Shown piece after piece: positions 45,843 through 54,847 of a stretch of 64,000 nucleotides of DNA. The notes below the pieces were generated by a model. The model saw nothing but the letters and a program-made list of their open reading frames with translations, did not search any database and was not told the origin of the DNA. The DNA comes from Pseudomonas viridiflava. GTDB taxonomy: Bacteria > Pseudomonadota > Gammaproteobacteria > Pseudomonadales > Pseudomonadaceae. Each line of letters begins with the position of its first letter. Position 1 is the stretch's first letter. The translations under genes were made by a program, and so were the position numbers. The stretch covers positions 496,001 to 560,000 of the forward strand of contig NZ_RBTP01000012.1 in assembly GCF_003702045.1 (NCBI RefSeq), read 5' to 3'.

Positions 45843-48221
45843 ATGAAATTCAGTGAACAATGGCTGCGCGGCTGGGTAAGCCCGCAGGTTTCCCGCGACG
45901 AGCTGGTTGCTCGTCTGTCGATGGCCGGTCTTGAGGTCGACAGCGTCACGCTGGCCGCCGGCGTTTTTACCGGTGTCGTGGTGGGCGAAGTGCTGAGCAC
46001 CGAGCAACACCCTGATGCCGACAAACTGCGTGTTTGCCAGGTCAGCAATGGCACCGAGACGTTCCAGGTCGTCTGCGGCGCGCCCAATGTGCGTCCGGGC
46101 TTGAAGATTCCTTTCGCCATGATCGGCGCAGAACTGCCGGGCGATTTCAAGATCAAGAAAGCCAAGCTGCGTGGCGTCGAGTCCAATGGCATGTTGTGCT
46201 CGGCTGCCGAATTGCAGGCAGGCGAGGGCAATGATGGCCTGATGGAGTTGGCTGCCGATGCGCCTGTGGGTCAGGACATTCGTGTCTATCTGGGCCTGGA
46301 CGATGCCAGCATCGAAGTCGATCTGACCCCTAACCGTGGCGACTGCCTGTCGGTTGCCGGTCTGGCGCGTGAAGTCGGCGCGCTGTATGCCGCTGAAGTC
46401 ACGCGTCCGCAAGTGGCAACCGTTGCTGCCGTGCACGACGAAGTGCGCCCTGTGGAAGTGCTGGCTCCGGCAGCCTGCCCGCGTTATCTGGGTCGCGTCA
46501 TTCGCAACGTCGACCTGTCGCGTCCGACTCCGTTGTGGATGGTCGAGCGTCTGCGTCGTTCTGACGTGCGCAGCATCGACGCTGCTGTCGACATCACCAA
46601 CTACGTGATGCTGGAGCTGGGTCAGCCGTTGCACGCATTCGATCTGGCCGAAATCAATGGTGGAATTCGTGTGCGCATGGCCGAGGAGGGCGAGAAGCTC
46701 GTTCTGCTCGACGGTCAGGAAGTCAGTCTGCGTGCCGACACCCTGGTCATCGCCGACCATCAGCGCGCCTTGGCGATTGCCGGTGTCATGGGTGGCGAAC
46801 ACAGCGGCGTGACCGCTGGCACACGCGACATTTTCCTGGAAAGCGCCTTCTTCGACACCATCTCTGTGGCGGGCAAGGCGCGCTCTTACGGGCTGCACAC
46901 CGACGCCTCGCATCGCTATGAGCGCGGTGTCGACTGGCAACTGGCTCGTGAAGCAATGGAGCGGGCAACCGGTCTGCTGCTGGAAATCACAGGGGGCGAA
47001 GCCGGTCCTGTGACTGAAGTGGTCAGTGAACAGCACCTACCGTCCGTTGCTCCGGTAACACTGCGCGCGAGCCGCGTCGAGCAGATGCTGGGTCTGGTGA
47101 TCGAGAACGCTGAAATCGAGCGTCTGCTCAAAGCGCTCGGTCTGGGCGTATCGGCTGAAGCGAATGGCCAGTGGCATGTCACCGTGCCAAGTCATCGCTT
47201 CGATATCAGTCTTGAAGTGGATCTGATCGAAGAGCTGGCGCGTCTGTATGGGTACAACCGCCTGCCGGTGCGTTACCCACAGGCCCGTCTGGCGCCGCAG
47301 GCCAAGGCCGAAGCCCAGGGCGATCTGCCTGAGCTGCGCCGTCTGCTGGTTGCGCGCGGTTATCAGGAAGCGATCACTTACAGTTTCATCGACCCCAAGT
47401 GGTTCGAGCTGTTCACGCCAGGCGTCAAGCCGCTCTTGCTGGCCAATCCGATCTCCAACGACATGGCGGCCATGCGCGCTTCGCTCTGGCCGGGCCTGGT
47501 CAAAGCGCTGCAGCACAACCTCAATCGTCAGCAGGATCGCGTGCGGATGTTCGAAAGTGGCCTGCGTTTTGTCGGGCAACTGGAAGGATTGAAGCAAGAG
47601 CCAATGCTGGCTGGCGTGGTATGCGGTAGCCGTCTGCCGGAAGGTTGGGCGCAGGGACGTGACGCCGTCGACTTCTTCGACGTGAAAGCGGATGTGGAAG
47701 CTGTGCTGGGCTTCGCCGGTGCGCTGGACGATTTCAGCTTCACGCCGGGTGAGCATCCTGCGCTTCATCCAGGTCAGACCGCACGCATCCTGCGCGATGG
47801 TCGTGAAGTCGGCTTCCTGGGTGCGATCCATCCTGAGCTGTCGAAGAACCTGGGGCTGGATCGGCCGGTATTCGTTTTCGAGCTGGTTCTGGGCGAAGTT
47901 GCCAAAGGCCGTCTGCCGAAGTTCCATGAGCTGTCGCGCTTCCCTGAAGTGCGTCGCGACCTGGCACTCCTGGCCGATCGGGAGGTCTCTTCCAGTGCAG
48001 TTATGGACGTTATTCGTGAAAATGCAGGCGAATGGCTCACAGACCTCAGGCTATTTGATGTTTATCAGGGTAAAGGCATTGATCCGCATAGAAAAAGCCT
48101 TGCGGTCGGCTTGACCTGGCAGCATCCATCGCGCACTCTTAATGACGATGAGGTCAACGCAACGACACTTGCCATCCTCACCTCACTTGAGGAGAGGTTA
48201 AACGCCACATTAAGGAAGTAG
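45843..48221 (+). CDS. pheT: Phenylalanyl-tRNA synthetase beta subunit
   Basis: A 792-residue beta subunit with tRNA-binding EMAP-like domain (about 40-150), B3/B4 editing domain (FLESAFFDTISVAGKARSYGLHTDASHRYERGVDWQLA), B5 and the catalytic-like core, and a C-terminal anticodon-binding ferredoxin-like domain (HELSRFPEVRRDLALL). Full length. It starts 32 bp after pheS and is followed 3 bp later by ihfA. Confidence 0.97.
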   Translation: MKFSEQWLRGWVSPQVSRDELVARLSMAGLEVDSVTLAAGVFTGVVVGEVLSTEQHPDADKLRVCQVSNGTETFQVVCGAPNVRPGLKIPFAMIGAELPGDFKIKKAKLRGVESNGMLCSAAELQAGEGNDGLMELAADAPVGQDIRVYLGLDDASIEVDLTPNRGDCLSVAGLAREVGALYAAEVTRPQVATVAAVHDEVRPVEVLAPAACPRYLGRVIRNVDLSRPTPLWMVERLRRSDVRSIDAAVDITNYVMLELGQPLHAFDLAEINGGIRVRMAEEGEKLVLLDGQEVSLRADTLVIADHQRALAIAGVMGGEHSGVTAGTRDIFLESAFFDTISVAGKARSYGLHTDASHRYERGVDWQLAREAMERATGLLLEITGGEAGPVTEVVSEQHLPSVAPVTLRASRVEQMLGLVIENAEIERLLKALGLGVSAEANGQWHVTVPSHRFDISLEVDLIEELARLYGYNRLPVRYPQARLAPQAKAEAQGDLPELRRLLVARGYQEAITYSFIDPKWFELFTPGVKPLLLANPISNDMAAMRASLWPGLVKALQHNLNRQQDRVRMFESGLRFVGQLEGLKQEPMLAGVVCGSRLPEGWAQGRDAVDFFDVKADVEAVLGFAGALDDFSFTPGEHPALHPGQTARILRDGREVGFLGAIHPELSKNLGLDRPVFVFELVLGEVAKGRLPKFHELSRFPEVRRDLALLADREVSSSAVMDVIRENAGEWLTDLRLFDVYQGKGIDPHRKSLAVGLTWQHPSRTLNDDEVNATTLAILTSLEERLNATLRK

Positions 48222-48224
48222 CGT

Positions 48225-48527
48225 ATGGGGGCTCTGACGAAAGCTGAGATGGCCGAACGTCTGTACGAAGAGCTGGGCCTGAATAAACGAGAAGCCAAAG
48301 AATTGGTGGAGCTGTTTTTCGAAGAAATCAGGCACGCTCTGGAAGACAACGAACAGGTTAAACTGTCCGGCTTCGGCAATTTCGACCTGCGAGACAAACG
48401 CCAACGGCCTGGGAGAAATCCCAAGACCGGCGAAGAAATTCCGATCACGGCACGCCGTGTGGTCACCTTTCGTCCAGGGCAGAAGTTGAAGGCCCGAGTT
48501 GAGGCATATGCTGGAACCAAGTCATAA
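48225..48527 (+). CDS. ihfA: Integration host factor alpha subunit
   Basis: A 100-residue HU/IHF-family DNA-bending protein. The beta-arm [29 protein letters not shown] carries the tip proline of IHF (RNPKTG). TTAAGGAAGTAGCGT precedes the start. It follows pheT as in other gammaproteobacteria and overlaps the next gene by 20 bp. Confidence 0.97.
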   Translation: MGALTKAEMAERLYEELGLNKREAKELVELFFEEIRHALEDNEQVKLSGFGNFDLRDKRQRPGRNPKTGEEIPITARRVVTFRPGQKLKARVEAYAGTKS

Positions 48528-48864
48528 CGACGAGCTGCCGCCGATTCCTGGCAAACGCTACTTCACCATCGGTGAGGTGAGTGAGCTCTGCGCGGTGAAA
48601 CCGCACGTTTTGCGCTATTGGGAACAGGAATTTCCTCAGCTCAACCCCGTAAAACGCCGCGGAAACCGCCGGTATTATCAGCGCCAGGATGTGCTGATGA
48701 TCCGCCAGATTCGCGGTTTGCTATACGACCAGGGTTTCACCATCGGTGGTGCGCGTTTGCGCCTTACCAACGGGGAAGCCAAGGACGATACCCAGCAGTA
48801 CAAGCAGATGATCCGGCAGATGATTGTCGAGCTGGAAGACGTGCTGGTCATGCTCAAGTCGTAA
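48508..48864 (+). CDS. MerR-family regulator
   Basis: A 118-residue MerR-type protein: winged HTH at about 18-75 ([28 protein letters not shown]...[30 protein letters not shown]), then a dimerisation helix. There is no metal-binding Cys cluster, so the signal is not a heavy metal. It is the widely conserved protein encoded after ihfA. It overlaps ihfA by 20 bp; the start is ATG 48508, not 48499. Confidence 0.9.
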   Translation: MLEPSHNDELPPIPGKRYFTIGEVSELCAVKPHVLRYWEQEFPQLNPVKRRGNRRYYQRQDVLMIRQIRGLLYDQGFTIGGARLRLTNGEAKDDTQQYKQMIRQMIVELEDVLVMLKS

Positions 48865-48952
48865 CCGAGCTAACTGGATACTTCCATAATTCAAAAGCTT
48901 AGGGTATATTCCTCGAAGTTTTCGCAACACGCGAAACGGTTTCACGCCTAGT

Positions 48953-49029
48953 CGGGGCGTAGCGCAGTCCGGTAGCGCACTAGCATGGGGTGCTAGGGGT
49001 CGAGTGTTCGAATCACTCCGTCCCGACCA
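48953..49029 (+). tRNA. tRNA-Pro (anticodon GGG)
   Basis: A full cloverleaf of 77 nt with CCA encoded. Acceptor CGGGGCG/CGTCCCG, D-arm GCGC/GCGC, anticodon stem CTAGC/GCTAG around the loop ATGGGGT (GGG at 34-36), T-loop GTTCGAA. Hence proline, reading CCC/CCU. Confidence 0.97.
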
Positions 49030-49045
49030 TATTATTCAGTGACTT

Positions 49046-49073
49046 AGCCCAACCTTTTCAGGTTGGGCTTTTT
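49046..49073 (+). terminator. Rho-independent terminator after tRNA-Pro
   Basis: AGCCCAACC-TTTTCA-GGTTGGGCT followed by a T-run. Confidence 0.9.
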
Positions 49074-49281
49074 CATGCGCGCGACTTTTTCGTGTCATGA
49101 CTCGATCTCTTGACGGATCAGGCTGCCGTTACTTTTGCGTTGACGATGAGCGAACCGGTGTGACTCAGTCATCATGAAAGACGCCGGCAAAAGTCCCGCT
49201 TTTCAAACCAAGCGATGATCGGCAACAAATCGGTACAGCAATCGTCTATTCTCGATGAAACGATTTTGTCAGCGGGGATGC

Positions 49282-49542
49282 ATGATGTTTTCAAGGTCCG
49301 ATCTTCAACGAGTTCTGGAAACGGCGTTTTTGCCCTCCAGGTGTGAGTGCGTCATGGGCGCGAACGAAAGCTTTTCCGTCAAGCTTCTCCACCCCGAGTC
49401 CGGTGATATCCAGTTGTACGTAACGGGTATGCCTCTTTCCGAACTCTCTACTAGCCGATCCATTGCGCGATTGGTGCTCTCTCTGAAAGAGCAGAGAGAC
49501 CTCATGGGCCAGATGCAATTATCGATGAAGCGACTGGCGTAA
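49282..49542 (+). CDS. DUF1652-like protein
   Basis: An 86-residue protein matching the small Pseudomonas DUF1652 type: SRSDLQRVLETAFLPSRCECVMG near the start, then VKLLHPESGDIQLYVTGMPLSELSTSRSIARLVLSLKEQ. Function unknown; no signal peptide. ATG 49282/49285 is favoured by GCGGGGATGC and the family N-terminus over ATG 49255. Confidence 0.75.
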   Translation: MMFSRSDLQRVLETAFLPSRCECVMGANESFSVKLLHPESGDIQLYVTGMPLSELSTSRSIARLVLSLKEQRDLMGQMQLSMKRLA

Positions 49543-49595
49543 AGTGCGTCGGAAGATCCTGTGCTGAACGGTGTTCTTCACTGCTGAGTGCTTTA

Positions 49596-49632
49596 AAAAA
49601 CAGAGCCCATCTTGTAGATGGGCTTTGTCTTT
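49596..49632 (+). terminator. Rho-independent terminator
   Basis: AAAAAACAG, AGCCCATCT-TGT-AGATGGGCT stem-loop, then TTGTCTTTT. Between the convergent DUF1652-like and lipoprotein genes. Confidence 0.85.
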
Positions 49633-49677
49633 TCTGCGGCACCGATTCACACCCGTTGCAGCAGTGCCTGGGTCAGG

Positions 49678-50139
49678 CTACTGAACAATCAGAATCTTTT
49701 TCGGTTGGCATATCAGAAGCGAGTTACTGTCCGGCATTTCCAGAATAATGCCGTATGCGCCAGTTTCCAGGTCAGACAGATCGGCGTTAAACGTAAAGCC
49801 CGTCTTAAGCAGCTTTTCGTTGTTGAAGTTTTTTACCACGTCCGCACGATCTATCCGGGTTGGGTTCTCGAATATACGCGGAACACCCTTTGCGCCTGTG
49901 AGGCGAAGTCTCAACTCAGAGGGCGACGTCTGTTTCTGCGTGTCTACGGCCCAGCCAGACACCCCGACCACGCCTCGTTTGACATAGACAGTCGCGTCAG
50001 TCTTTCCATTGATCAGGTCGACAAAACACTTGTCAGTCGCGAACCGATTAACGGTCTTGCCTGCTTCCTTGTCGCCGCATCCCGCAATGACGGTCAAGCC
50101 TACGGCCAGTGCAACAAGTGCGGTAAGTTTTCTGGACAT
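49678..50139 (-). CDS. Hypothetical lipoprotein
   Basis: A 153-residue lipoprotein: signal peptide with lipobox LTVIAGC and a mature domain containing GVVGVSGWAVDTQKQTSPSELRLRLTG, a beta-rich segment. CAGGAAACATC precedes ATG 50139. The start six codons upstream (50157) would lengthen the signal peptide and has no site. Function unknown. Confidence 0.8.
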   Translation of the reverse strand: MSRKLTALVALAVGLTVIAGCGDKEAGKTVNRFATDKCFVDLINGKTDATVYVKRGVVGVSGWAVDTQKQTSPSELRLRLTGAKGVPRIFENPTRIDRADVVKNFNNEKLLKTGFTFNADLSDLETGAYGIILEMPDSNSLLICQPKKILIVQ

Positions 50140-50406
50140 GATGTTTCCTGAGAGCAACGCATTATGAAATATAGTCGGTCATTCGCCTGTTTCTGGAAAA
50201 GGGGAAAGGCCAGACAGACCGCTCGCACAATGCTGAGCGGATGAGGGCGCGCGATTATGGAGCGAGAGGCGACATGCAACAAGATAGCATTCAGATGTTT
50301 CACACGCCGCCCTCACTTGCGTTGACCCCGCAGTTGTGTGCCGTCAGATGCTGCCGCATAGCGTCCCAGGCCAGATAAAGGACTGACGCAAGGACGCTCA
50401 TGCTCC

Positions 50407-50958
50407 TTAACGCAAGGCCGTCAGATAATCGTCCACGGACGTGACCTTGGCGTAGCCGAACTCGAACGCCGCCATCATCGCGGCATGTACGTGAGCTGCC
50501 GGAACATCCACGCCGTTGAAGCTGAGGTCCAGGGTTGCGCAAGCGTCATGAAGCACCGTCACCGGGTACCCCATGTCTGCCGCAGCGCGTACGACCGCGT
50601 CGATGCACATGTGGCTCATCGCACCGATGACCACGACTTCCTCAACCCCGGCGGCATCCAGCTGATGCTTTAGGTCGGTTTCTCGAAAGGCATTGATGTG
50701 CTTTTTGACTGCCACCGGTTCCTCGTTCAGCGGAGCCACTGCCGATTGAATCTGTGCGCCATTGGAGCCCTTGACGAAGATCCCGTCACCTGCGCCCTCT
50801 GATTCATGACGGATGTGAAATACCGGAACGCCTGCGTGTCTGGCGTGAGCGATTACCCGGGCTGCCTTTGCGACGGCCGCTTCGATGCCGGTCAAAGGCA
50901 GTTTGCCGGTTGGCGAGTATTCGTTCTGAAGGTCTACAACGATAAGGCCTTGTTTCAT
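50407..50958 (-). CDS. Isochorismatase-family cysteine hydrolase
   Basis: A 183-residue hydrolase of the isochorismatase/nicotinamidase fold. The triad is visible: Asp9 (VVDLQNEYS), Lys86 (AVKKHINAF) and Cys118 (AMSHMCIDAVVRAA). The cis-peptide region GAMSHMC matches. The substrate is unassigned. GGAGATAGCTC precedes the start. The 85-bp gap to the metallo-hydrolase gene does not prove an operon. Confidence 0.9.
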   Translation of the reverse strand: MKQGLIVVDLQNEYSPTGKLPLTGIEAAVAKAARVIAHARHAGVPVFHIRHESEGAGDGIFVKGSNGAQIQSAVAPLNEEPVAVKKHINAFRETDLKHQLDAAGVEEVVVIGAMSHMCIDAVVRAAADMGYPVTVLHDACATLDLSFNGVDVPAAHVHAAMMAAFEFGYAKVTSVDDYLTALR

Positions 50959-51042
50959 GAGCTATCTCCACTTGGATGATGAGCGTGACAGGGGCACCGC
51001 CAAAAAGCCGAACCTGCGTTCCGGCGGCGACCCTTGGTGAAA

Positions 51043-51933
51043 TCAGAGTTCGAGTGAGGCACCGTCCTGCGGTATGTCCACCCGGCTCTCGATGCCGTGT
51101 TGCTCGACGTAGGCGCGCAACGCTTCGCGGGTCAGGGACATGTGGTTGACGGCATCCAGGTGCACCGCGACGATTTTTGCGTAGGGGGCGACCTGTGACG
51201 CACGCAGCACATCCTCCTCGCCCATGATGATCGCCCCCTCGAATCCGGTCATTTTGGCTTTGCCGGCATTGAGGACCATGATGTCTGGATGGAATTTCTC
51301 GATGGCCTGGTCAACCTCTTTGCGCCAGATGGTATCACCGGCCAGGTAGAGGGTCTTGTAACCGTGGGCCTGGAAAATCACACCCATCGCTTCACCCAAA
51401 GGCTTTGCAAGAGCAGGGACGGCATACATTTCGTCAGTGCCATGTTGCCCACCGGTCTTGGTGATCTTCACGCCGCTGAACTCGGCTTCATCAGTCAGTA
51501 CGCGCACATTCTTGAACCCCTGTGAACGTATCAGTTGTGCGTCCTCTTCGTGCTGAGCGAACAACGGGATGTCCTTAGGCAGCGCTTTTTGCGCGGCGTC
51601 ATCCCAGTGGTCCAGGTGCGTATGCGTCACGATGACAGCGTCGACGCCGGACAGGACCTGGTCGGTAGATTCCGGCAGATCGACCAACGGATTTCGGAGG
51701 TTGCTGCGGTAAGTATTTTCAAACCCGGGATAGGCTCCCTTTTTAGCCAGCATCGGATCGATCAGAAACGTAGTACCGGCGTAGGTGATTTTCACCGTCG
51801 CATTTCGAATCTGCTGCATCTCTACTTTATGTAAGGCATTGGAAACCGGGGCAGTGCTGGAATCGGCAAGCGCGGCCGTGGTGACTGCGCCGCCAGCGAT
51901 ATAAATCGCCATTGGCAGTGTTTTGAAATTCAT
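51043..51933 (-). CDS. Exported MBL-fold (UlaG-like) metallo-hydrolase
   Basis: A 296-residue beta-lactamase-fold hydrolase with an N-terminal signal-like segment (to about TTAALADS). The metal motif is VIVTHTHLDHWDD, with further ligands in TGGQHGTDE and YLAGDTIW and the final VHLDAVNH. The UlaG-like subclass cleaves lactone or phosphodiester-type bonds; the substrate is unknown. It diverges from the GlxA-family regulator across 124 bp, so the two may form a regulatory pair. Confidence 0.87.
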   Translation of the reverse strand: MNFKTLPMAIYIAGGAVTTAALADSSTAPVSNALHKVEMQQIRNATVKITYAGTTFLIDPMLAKKGAYPGFENTYRSNLRNPLVDLPESTDQVLSGVDAVIVTHTHLDHWDDAAQKALPKDIPLFAQHEEDAQLIRSQGFKNVRVLTDEAEFSGVKITKTGGQHGTDEMYAVPALAKPLGEAMGVIFQAHGYKTLYLAGDTIWRKEVDQAIEKFHPDIMVLNAGKAKMTGFEGAIIMGEEDVLRASQVAPYAKIVAVHLDAVNHMSLTREALRAYVEQHGIESRVDIPQDGASLEL

Positions 51934-52057
51934 GGATCGTAACCTGTCGATGTGTTCAAGGACTCCATTTTTGCCGAACGCCTCACGGCTCAACAGTGGC
52001 CTGAATGACATTATTAGTTAGAATCGGGCCAATCCTCGTCAATCGGAAGACTCAACG

Positions 52058-53023
52058 ATGCCCGCCATACGAGTTGCTGTACTCGCGTTCAATGGCATAA
52101 GCCTGTTTCACCTGTCCGTGCCCGGTATCGTGCTGGGCGCTGTCGAAGCCGGGCCGGAACAATCTCGGTATGAAGTCAACTACTGTGCCCAAGTGCCGGG
52201 CATGGTCCGCAGTGACCAAGGGCTCGGCATAGCGGTCGAGCATGGGCTTGAGCTGATGGACAGCTGCGACGTCATCATCATTCCGGCCTGGGGCGATGAC
52301 CTGGAGCCTGCGTCTGTATCGCTCATCCAGGCGCTTCAAACCGCCGACGCGCAGGGCAAACTGATCGTGGGTTTGTGTCTGGGGTCCTTCGCGCTGGGGG
52401 ACGCAGGTTTGCTGGACGGGAAAGAGGCCACCACGCACTGGATCGCCCGCGACGTCTTCGCGCAGCGTTTTCCCAAGGCTCGTTTTCGACCCGATGTGCT
52501 GTATGTCAGCGCGGGCAACATCATGACCTCCGCCGGAACGATGGCCGCCATCGACTGCTGTCTGCACCTGATACGTGAACGCCACGGCGCCGATGCGGCC
52601 AATCGCACCGCCAGATTGCTGGTGACACCTCCACACAGGCAGGGCGGTCAGGCCCAGTACGTAGAAAATCCCGTCCCTCAACTGGCGACCGACACCCATC
52701 TCTCCGAAGTGCTGGCATGGGCACGCGTCAACTTGGGCAACGATCTGTCTCTGGATGTTCTGGCTGAAAAAGCAAGGATGAGCAGGCGCACGTTCACTCG
52801 CCGCTTCAAGGAAACGACGGGAAGTACGGTTTCCCATTGGCTGAACGTGGAGCGGGTTTCCAGGGCACAGCAATTGCTGGAAACCACTGATCTGCCCATT
52901 GAATGCATCGCCGGTGAAGCCGGATTCGGAACGCCGCTGTCGTTGCGGCAACAGTTCAGTGCGCAGTTGGGTACGTCGCCTTCGGATTATCGGCGGATGT
53001 TTTTCGGCAGAAAAGTTCGGTAA
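52058..53023 (+). CDS. GlxA-family regulator (DJ-1/PfpI domain plus AraC HTH)
   Basis: A 321-residue two-domain regulator. The N-terminal amidotransferase-like domain (about 5-170) has GLCLGSFALGDAGLLDG at the nucleophile elbow; the C-terminal AraC domain (about 210-310) reads LSLDVLAEKARMSRRTFTRRFKETTGSTVSHWLNVERVSRAQQLLE. Such proteins sense small nitrogen compounds in characterised cases. It diverges from the MBL-fold hydrolase. Confidence 0.9.
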   Translation: MPAIRVAVLAFNGISLFHLSVPGIVLGAVEAGPEQSRYEVNYCAQVPGMVRSDQGLGIAVEHGLELMDSCDVIIIPAWGDDLEPASVSLIQALQTADAQGKLIVGLCLGSFALGDAGLLDGKEATTHWIARDVFAQRFPKARFRPDVLYVSAGNIMTSAGTMAAIDCCLHLIRERHGADAANRTARLLVTPPHRQGGQAQYVENPVPQLATDTHLSEVLAWARVNLGNDLSLDVLAEKARMSRRTFTRRFKETTGSTVSHWLNVERVSRAQQLLETTDLPIECIAGEAGFGTPLSLRQQFSAQLGTSPSDYRRMFFGRKVR

Positions 53024-53181
53024 AGAGGATGAAAAGCGCGAGCAGGCAATCGCAACGGCTGACTTGCACTTTCAAGAATGACTAGCCGTTTTCGGCACAA
53101 ATCACCCAATCCTAATTCCACCGGAATGAAACTTGCCTGTCTTCACCCTCGTGACCTTGAAACGCATTGAGGGCAAGGCCG

Positions 53182-54153
53182 ATGAATAACAATAATGTCG
53201 CGACACAGACCGCACCTCACCTGCGACACTTTCAGACCTGCGACATTGATGAGCACGGCCGCAACATGGTCGGCTGGCAGGTTTGTTACGATCAGTTGAC
53301 GCCCGGTGGCTTCGAAGGCGAGTTGACGGAGTTTCGCTCGGATTGGCTGCAATTGGTTCGCGACCGCTCTAATCAGGCGCTGACCAAGCGTGGCATGGCC
53401 TGGAAGGGCGCCATTGTCTTTGCATTGCCTTTGAGCGCCAGCGGTCCGGCGTTCTGTGACGGGCATACGCTTCAAGCGCCCAGCATCCTCGTCGCTCACG
53501 GCGAAAACCTGCCAGAACTGAGCACGCCGTTGCAACTGGATGCAGTGGGCGTCGCGATCGAGGAGGAGTCTTTGGCAGATGCCTTGGAGCGTCAGGGCAG
53601 TCGTTTTGAGATTACCGATCTTCCCAGGTGTTACCGTCTGGCTGATCCGACGGTCCAAACGCGGTTCGCAGCGCTGTTCGATAACCTACTGAACGGTGAG
53701 CGCGTCTGCGTAGAGAAGCTTGAATATGATTCGATCCGCCGTGGCATCCGTGACGCGGTGATGTTGCAGGTGCTGGAACTGGTAGCCCCAGACAAGGCCC
53801 CGCCCCTTAATCCGACGGCACGCAAAAGGATGGTCGATCGGGCGCGTGACTATGTTCTGGCGCATCTGGACGAGCCGTTGTCGATTCTGGATGTGTGCAA
53901 TCATATCGGCGCCAGCCGCCGCAAACTTCAATACTGCTTTCAGGAAACGCTGGGCATCAATCCTGTGGCTTATCTGCGCACGTTGCGCCTCAACGCGGTC
54001 AGGCGAGAGTTGCGCGAGCGCAGCCCGGTCGAGCAAATACAGGCGGTGGCGGCGCGCTGGGGCTTCTGGCATCTGAGCCGGTTTTCCAGCGACTACCGCA
54101 CGCTGTTTGGGGAGACGCCTTCGCAGACCGTGCAGCGCACACACCTGTGCTGA
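53182..54153 (+). CDS. AraC-family regulator, EutR-like
   Basis: A 323-residue AraC-family protein with HTH at about 225-320 (LSILDVCNHIGASRRKLQYCFQETLGINPVAYLRTLRLNAVRREL...RWGFWHLSRFSSDYRTLFGETP). The upstream half resembles the ethanolamine regulator EutR and is paralogous to the protein at 57930-58895. It is convergent with the cytochrome b561 gene and probably controls the amine/aldehyde genes nearby. ATG 53182 is used; the frame opens at 53167. Confidence 0.87.
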   Translation: MNNNNVATQTAPHLRHFQTCDIDEHGRNMVGWQVCYDQLTPGGFEGELTEFRSDWLQLVRDRSNQALTKRGMAWKGAIVFALPLSASGPAFCDGHTLQAPSILVAHGENLPELSTPLQLDAVGVAIEEESLADALERQGSRFEITDLPRCYRLADPTVQTRFAALFDNLLNGERVCVEKLEYDSIRRGIRDAVMLQVLELVAPDKAPPLNPTARKRMVDRARDYVLAHLDEPLSILDVCNHIGASRRKLQYCFQETLGINPVAYLRTLRLNAVRRELRERSPVEQIQAVAARWGFWHLSRFSSDYRTLFGETPSQTVQRTHLC

Positions 54154-54190
54154 GCCGCACGACCCCTTCAAGCCCGTGTGCGCGTTGCCG

Positions 54191-54754
54191 TCAAAGCATC
54201 CTGCGCAACACGTCGTTGCGAGGATCCTTGTCGTAAAGCCGGTGTTTCAGGGTGCCGGTGATATGGAGAAGGATCAGGCCGAGAAGGGCATAGGCAAGTA
54301 TCTTGTGCAGGGACTGGAAGACGACGAACCACGCGTCATTCTTCGCCAGCAATTCCGGAAGGTTGACCCCGAAAAAGAAAACGCCGTCGCTCATTGTGTA
54401 GGTACTCGACATCGAGTAACCCATCAAGGGCACGATCACGAGCAGCGCGTACATCGTTCGCTGCACCAGCTTTGCAAAAAACCGCTCATGCCGCGCCAGG
54501 GTGACCGGCGGCTCCGGCAGCCTTGGTGTTCGAAAACGCATGGCGATCTGGGCCAGAATCACAAGAAACACCAAGACCCCAAACGATTTATGCCAAGGGT
54601 AATAGAGTTCGTACTTGCTCGCGTTCTCGTCCTCCAGCTCGGTCATGTGCCAGCCTGCCCAGAGCAGGCCTATGACCAGTACGGCGCGCACCCAGTGCAA
54701 AACGAGCAGGGACGTGGGATACCGATCTGTTGTCGGTTGATCTATCGGACTCAT
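54191..54754 (-). CDS. Cytochrome b561
   Basis: A 187-residue, four-helix diheme membrane cytochrome (YceJ/CybB type). Histidines suited for heme b are in LLVLHWVRAV, YPWHKSFGVL, LHKILAY and LLHITGTLKH. It likely passes electrons to or from the quinone pool. It lies 93 bp downstream of the aldehyde dehydrogenase in the same direction; a functional link is possible but not shown. Confidence 0.9.
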   Translation of the reverse strand: MSPIDQPTTDRYPTSLLVLHWVRAVLVIGLLWAGWHMTELEDENASKYELYYPWHKSFGVLVFLVILAQIAMRFRTPRLPEPPVTLARHERFFAKLVQRTMYALLVIVPLMGYSMSSTYTMSDGVFFFGVNLPELLAKNDAWFVVFQSLHKILAYALLGLILLHITGTLKHRLYDKDPRNDVLRRML

Positions 54755-54847
54755 CGTGAGCTATCCATTGGTCATCAAGGCGTGAGGGGAGGTTTGAGCG
54801 ACCACCCTCGGCGTCACAAGCCTGAAGGATGGTCAGGGGACCGCTTT

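Noticed and set aside
48953..49073. tRNA-Pro gene as an integration site for a genomic island
   Set aside because: No integrase, no repeat of the tRNA 3' end and no change of gene character follow it within the window.
50274..50378. Possible 34-residue ORF with a GAGAGG ribosome site
   Set aside because: Too short, no homology I recognise, and the terminal sequence is Cys/Arg-rich without structure; not supported.
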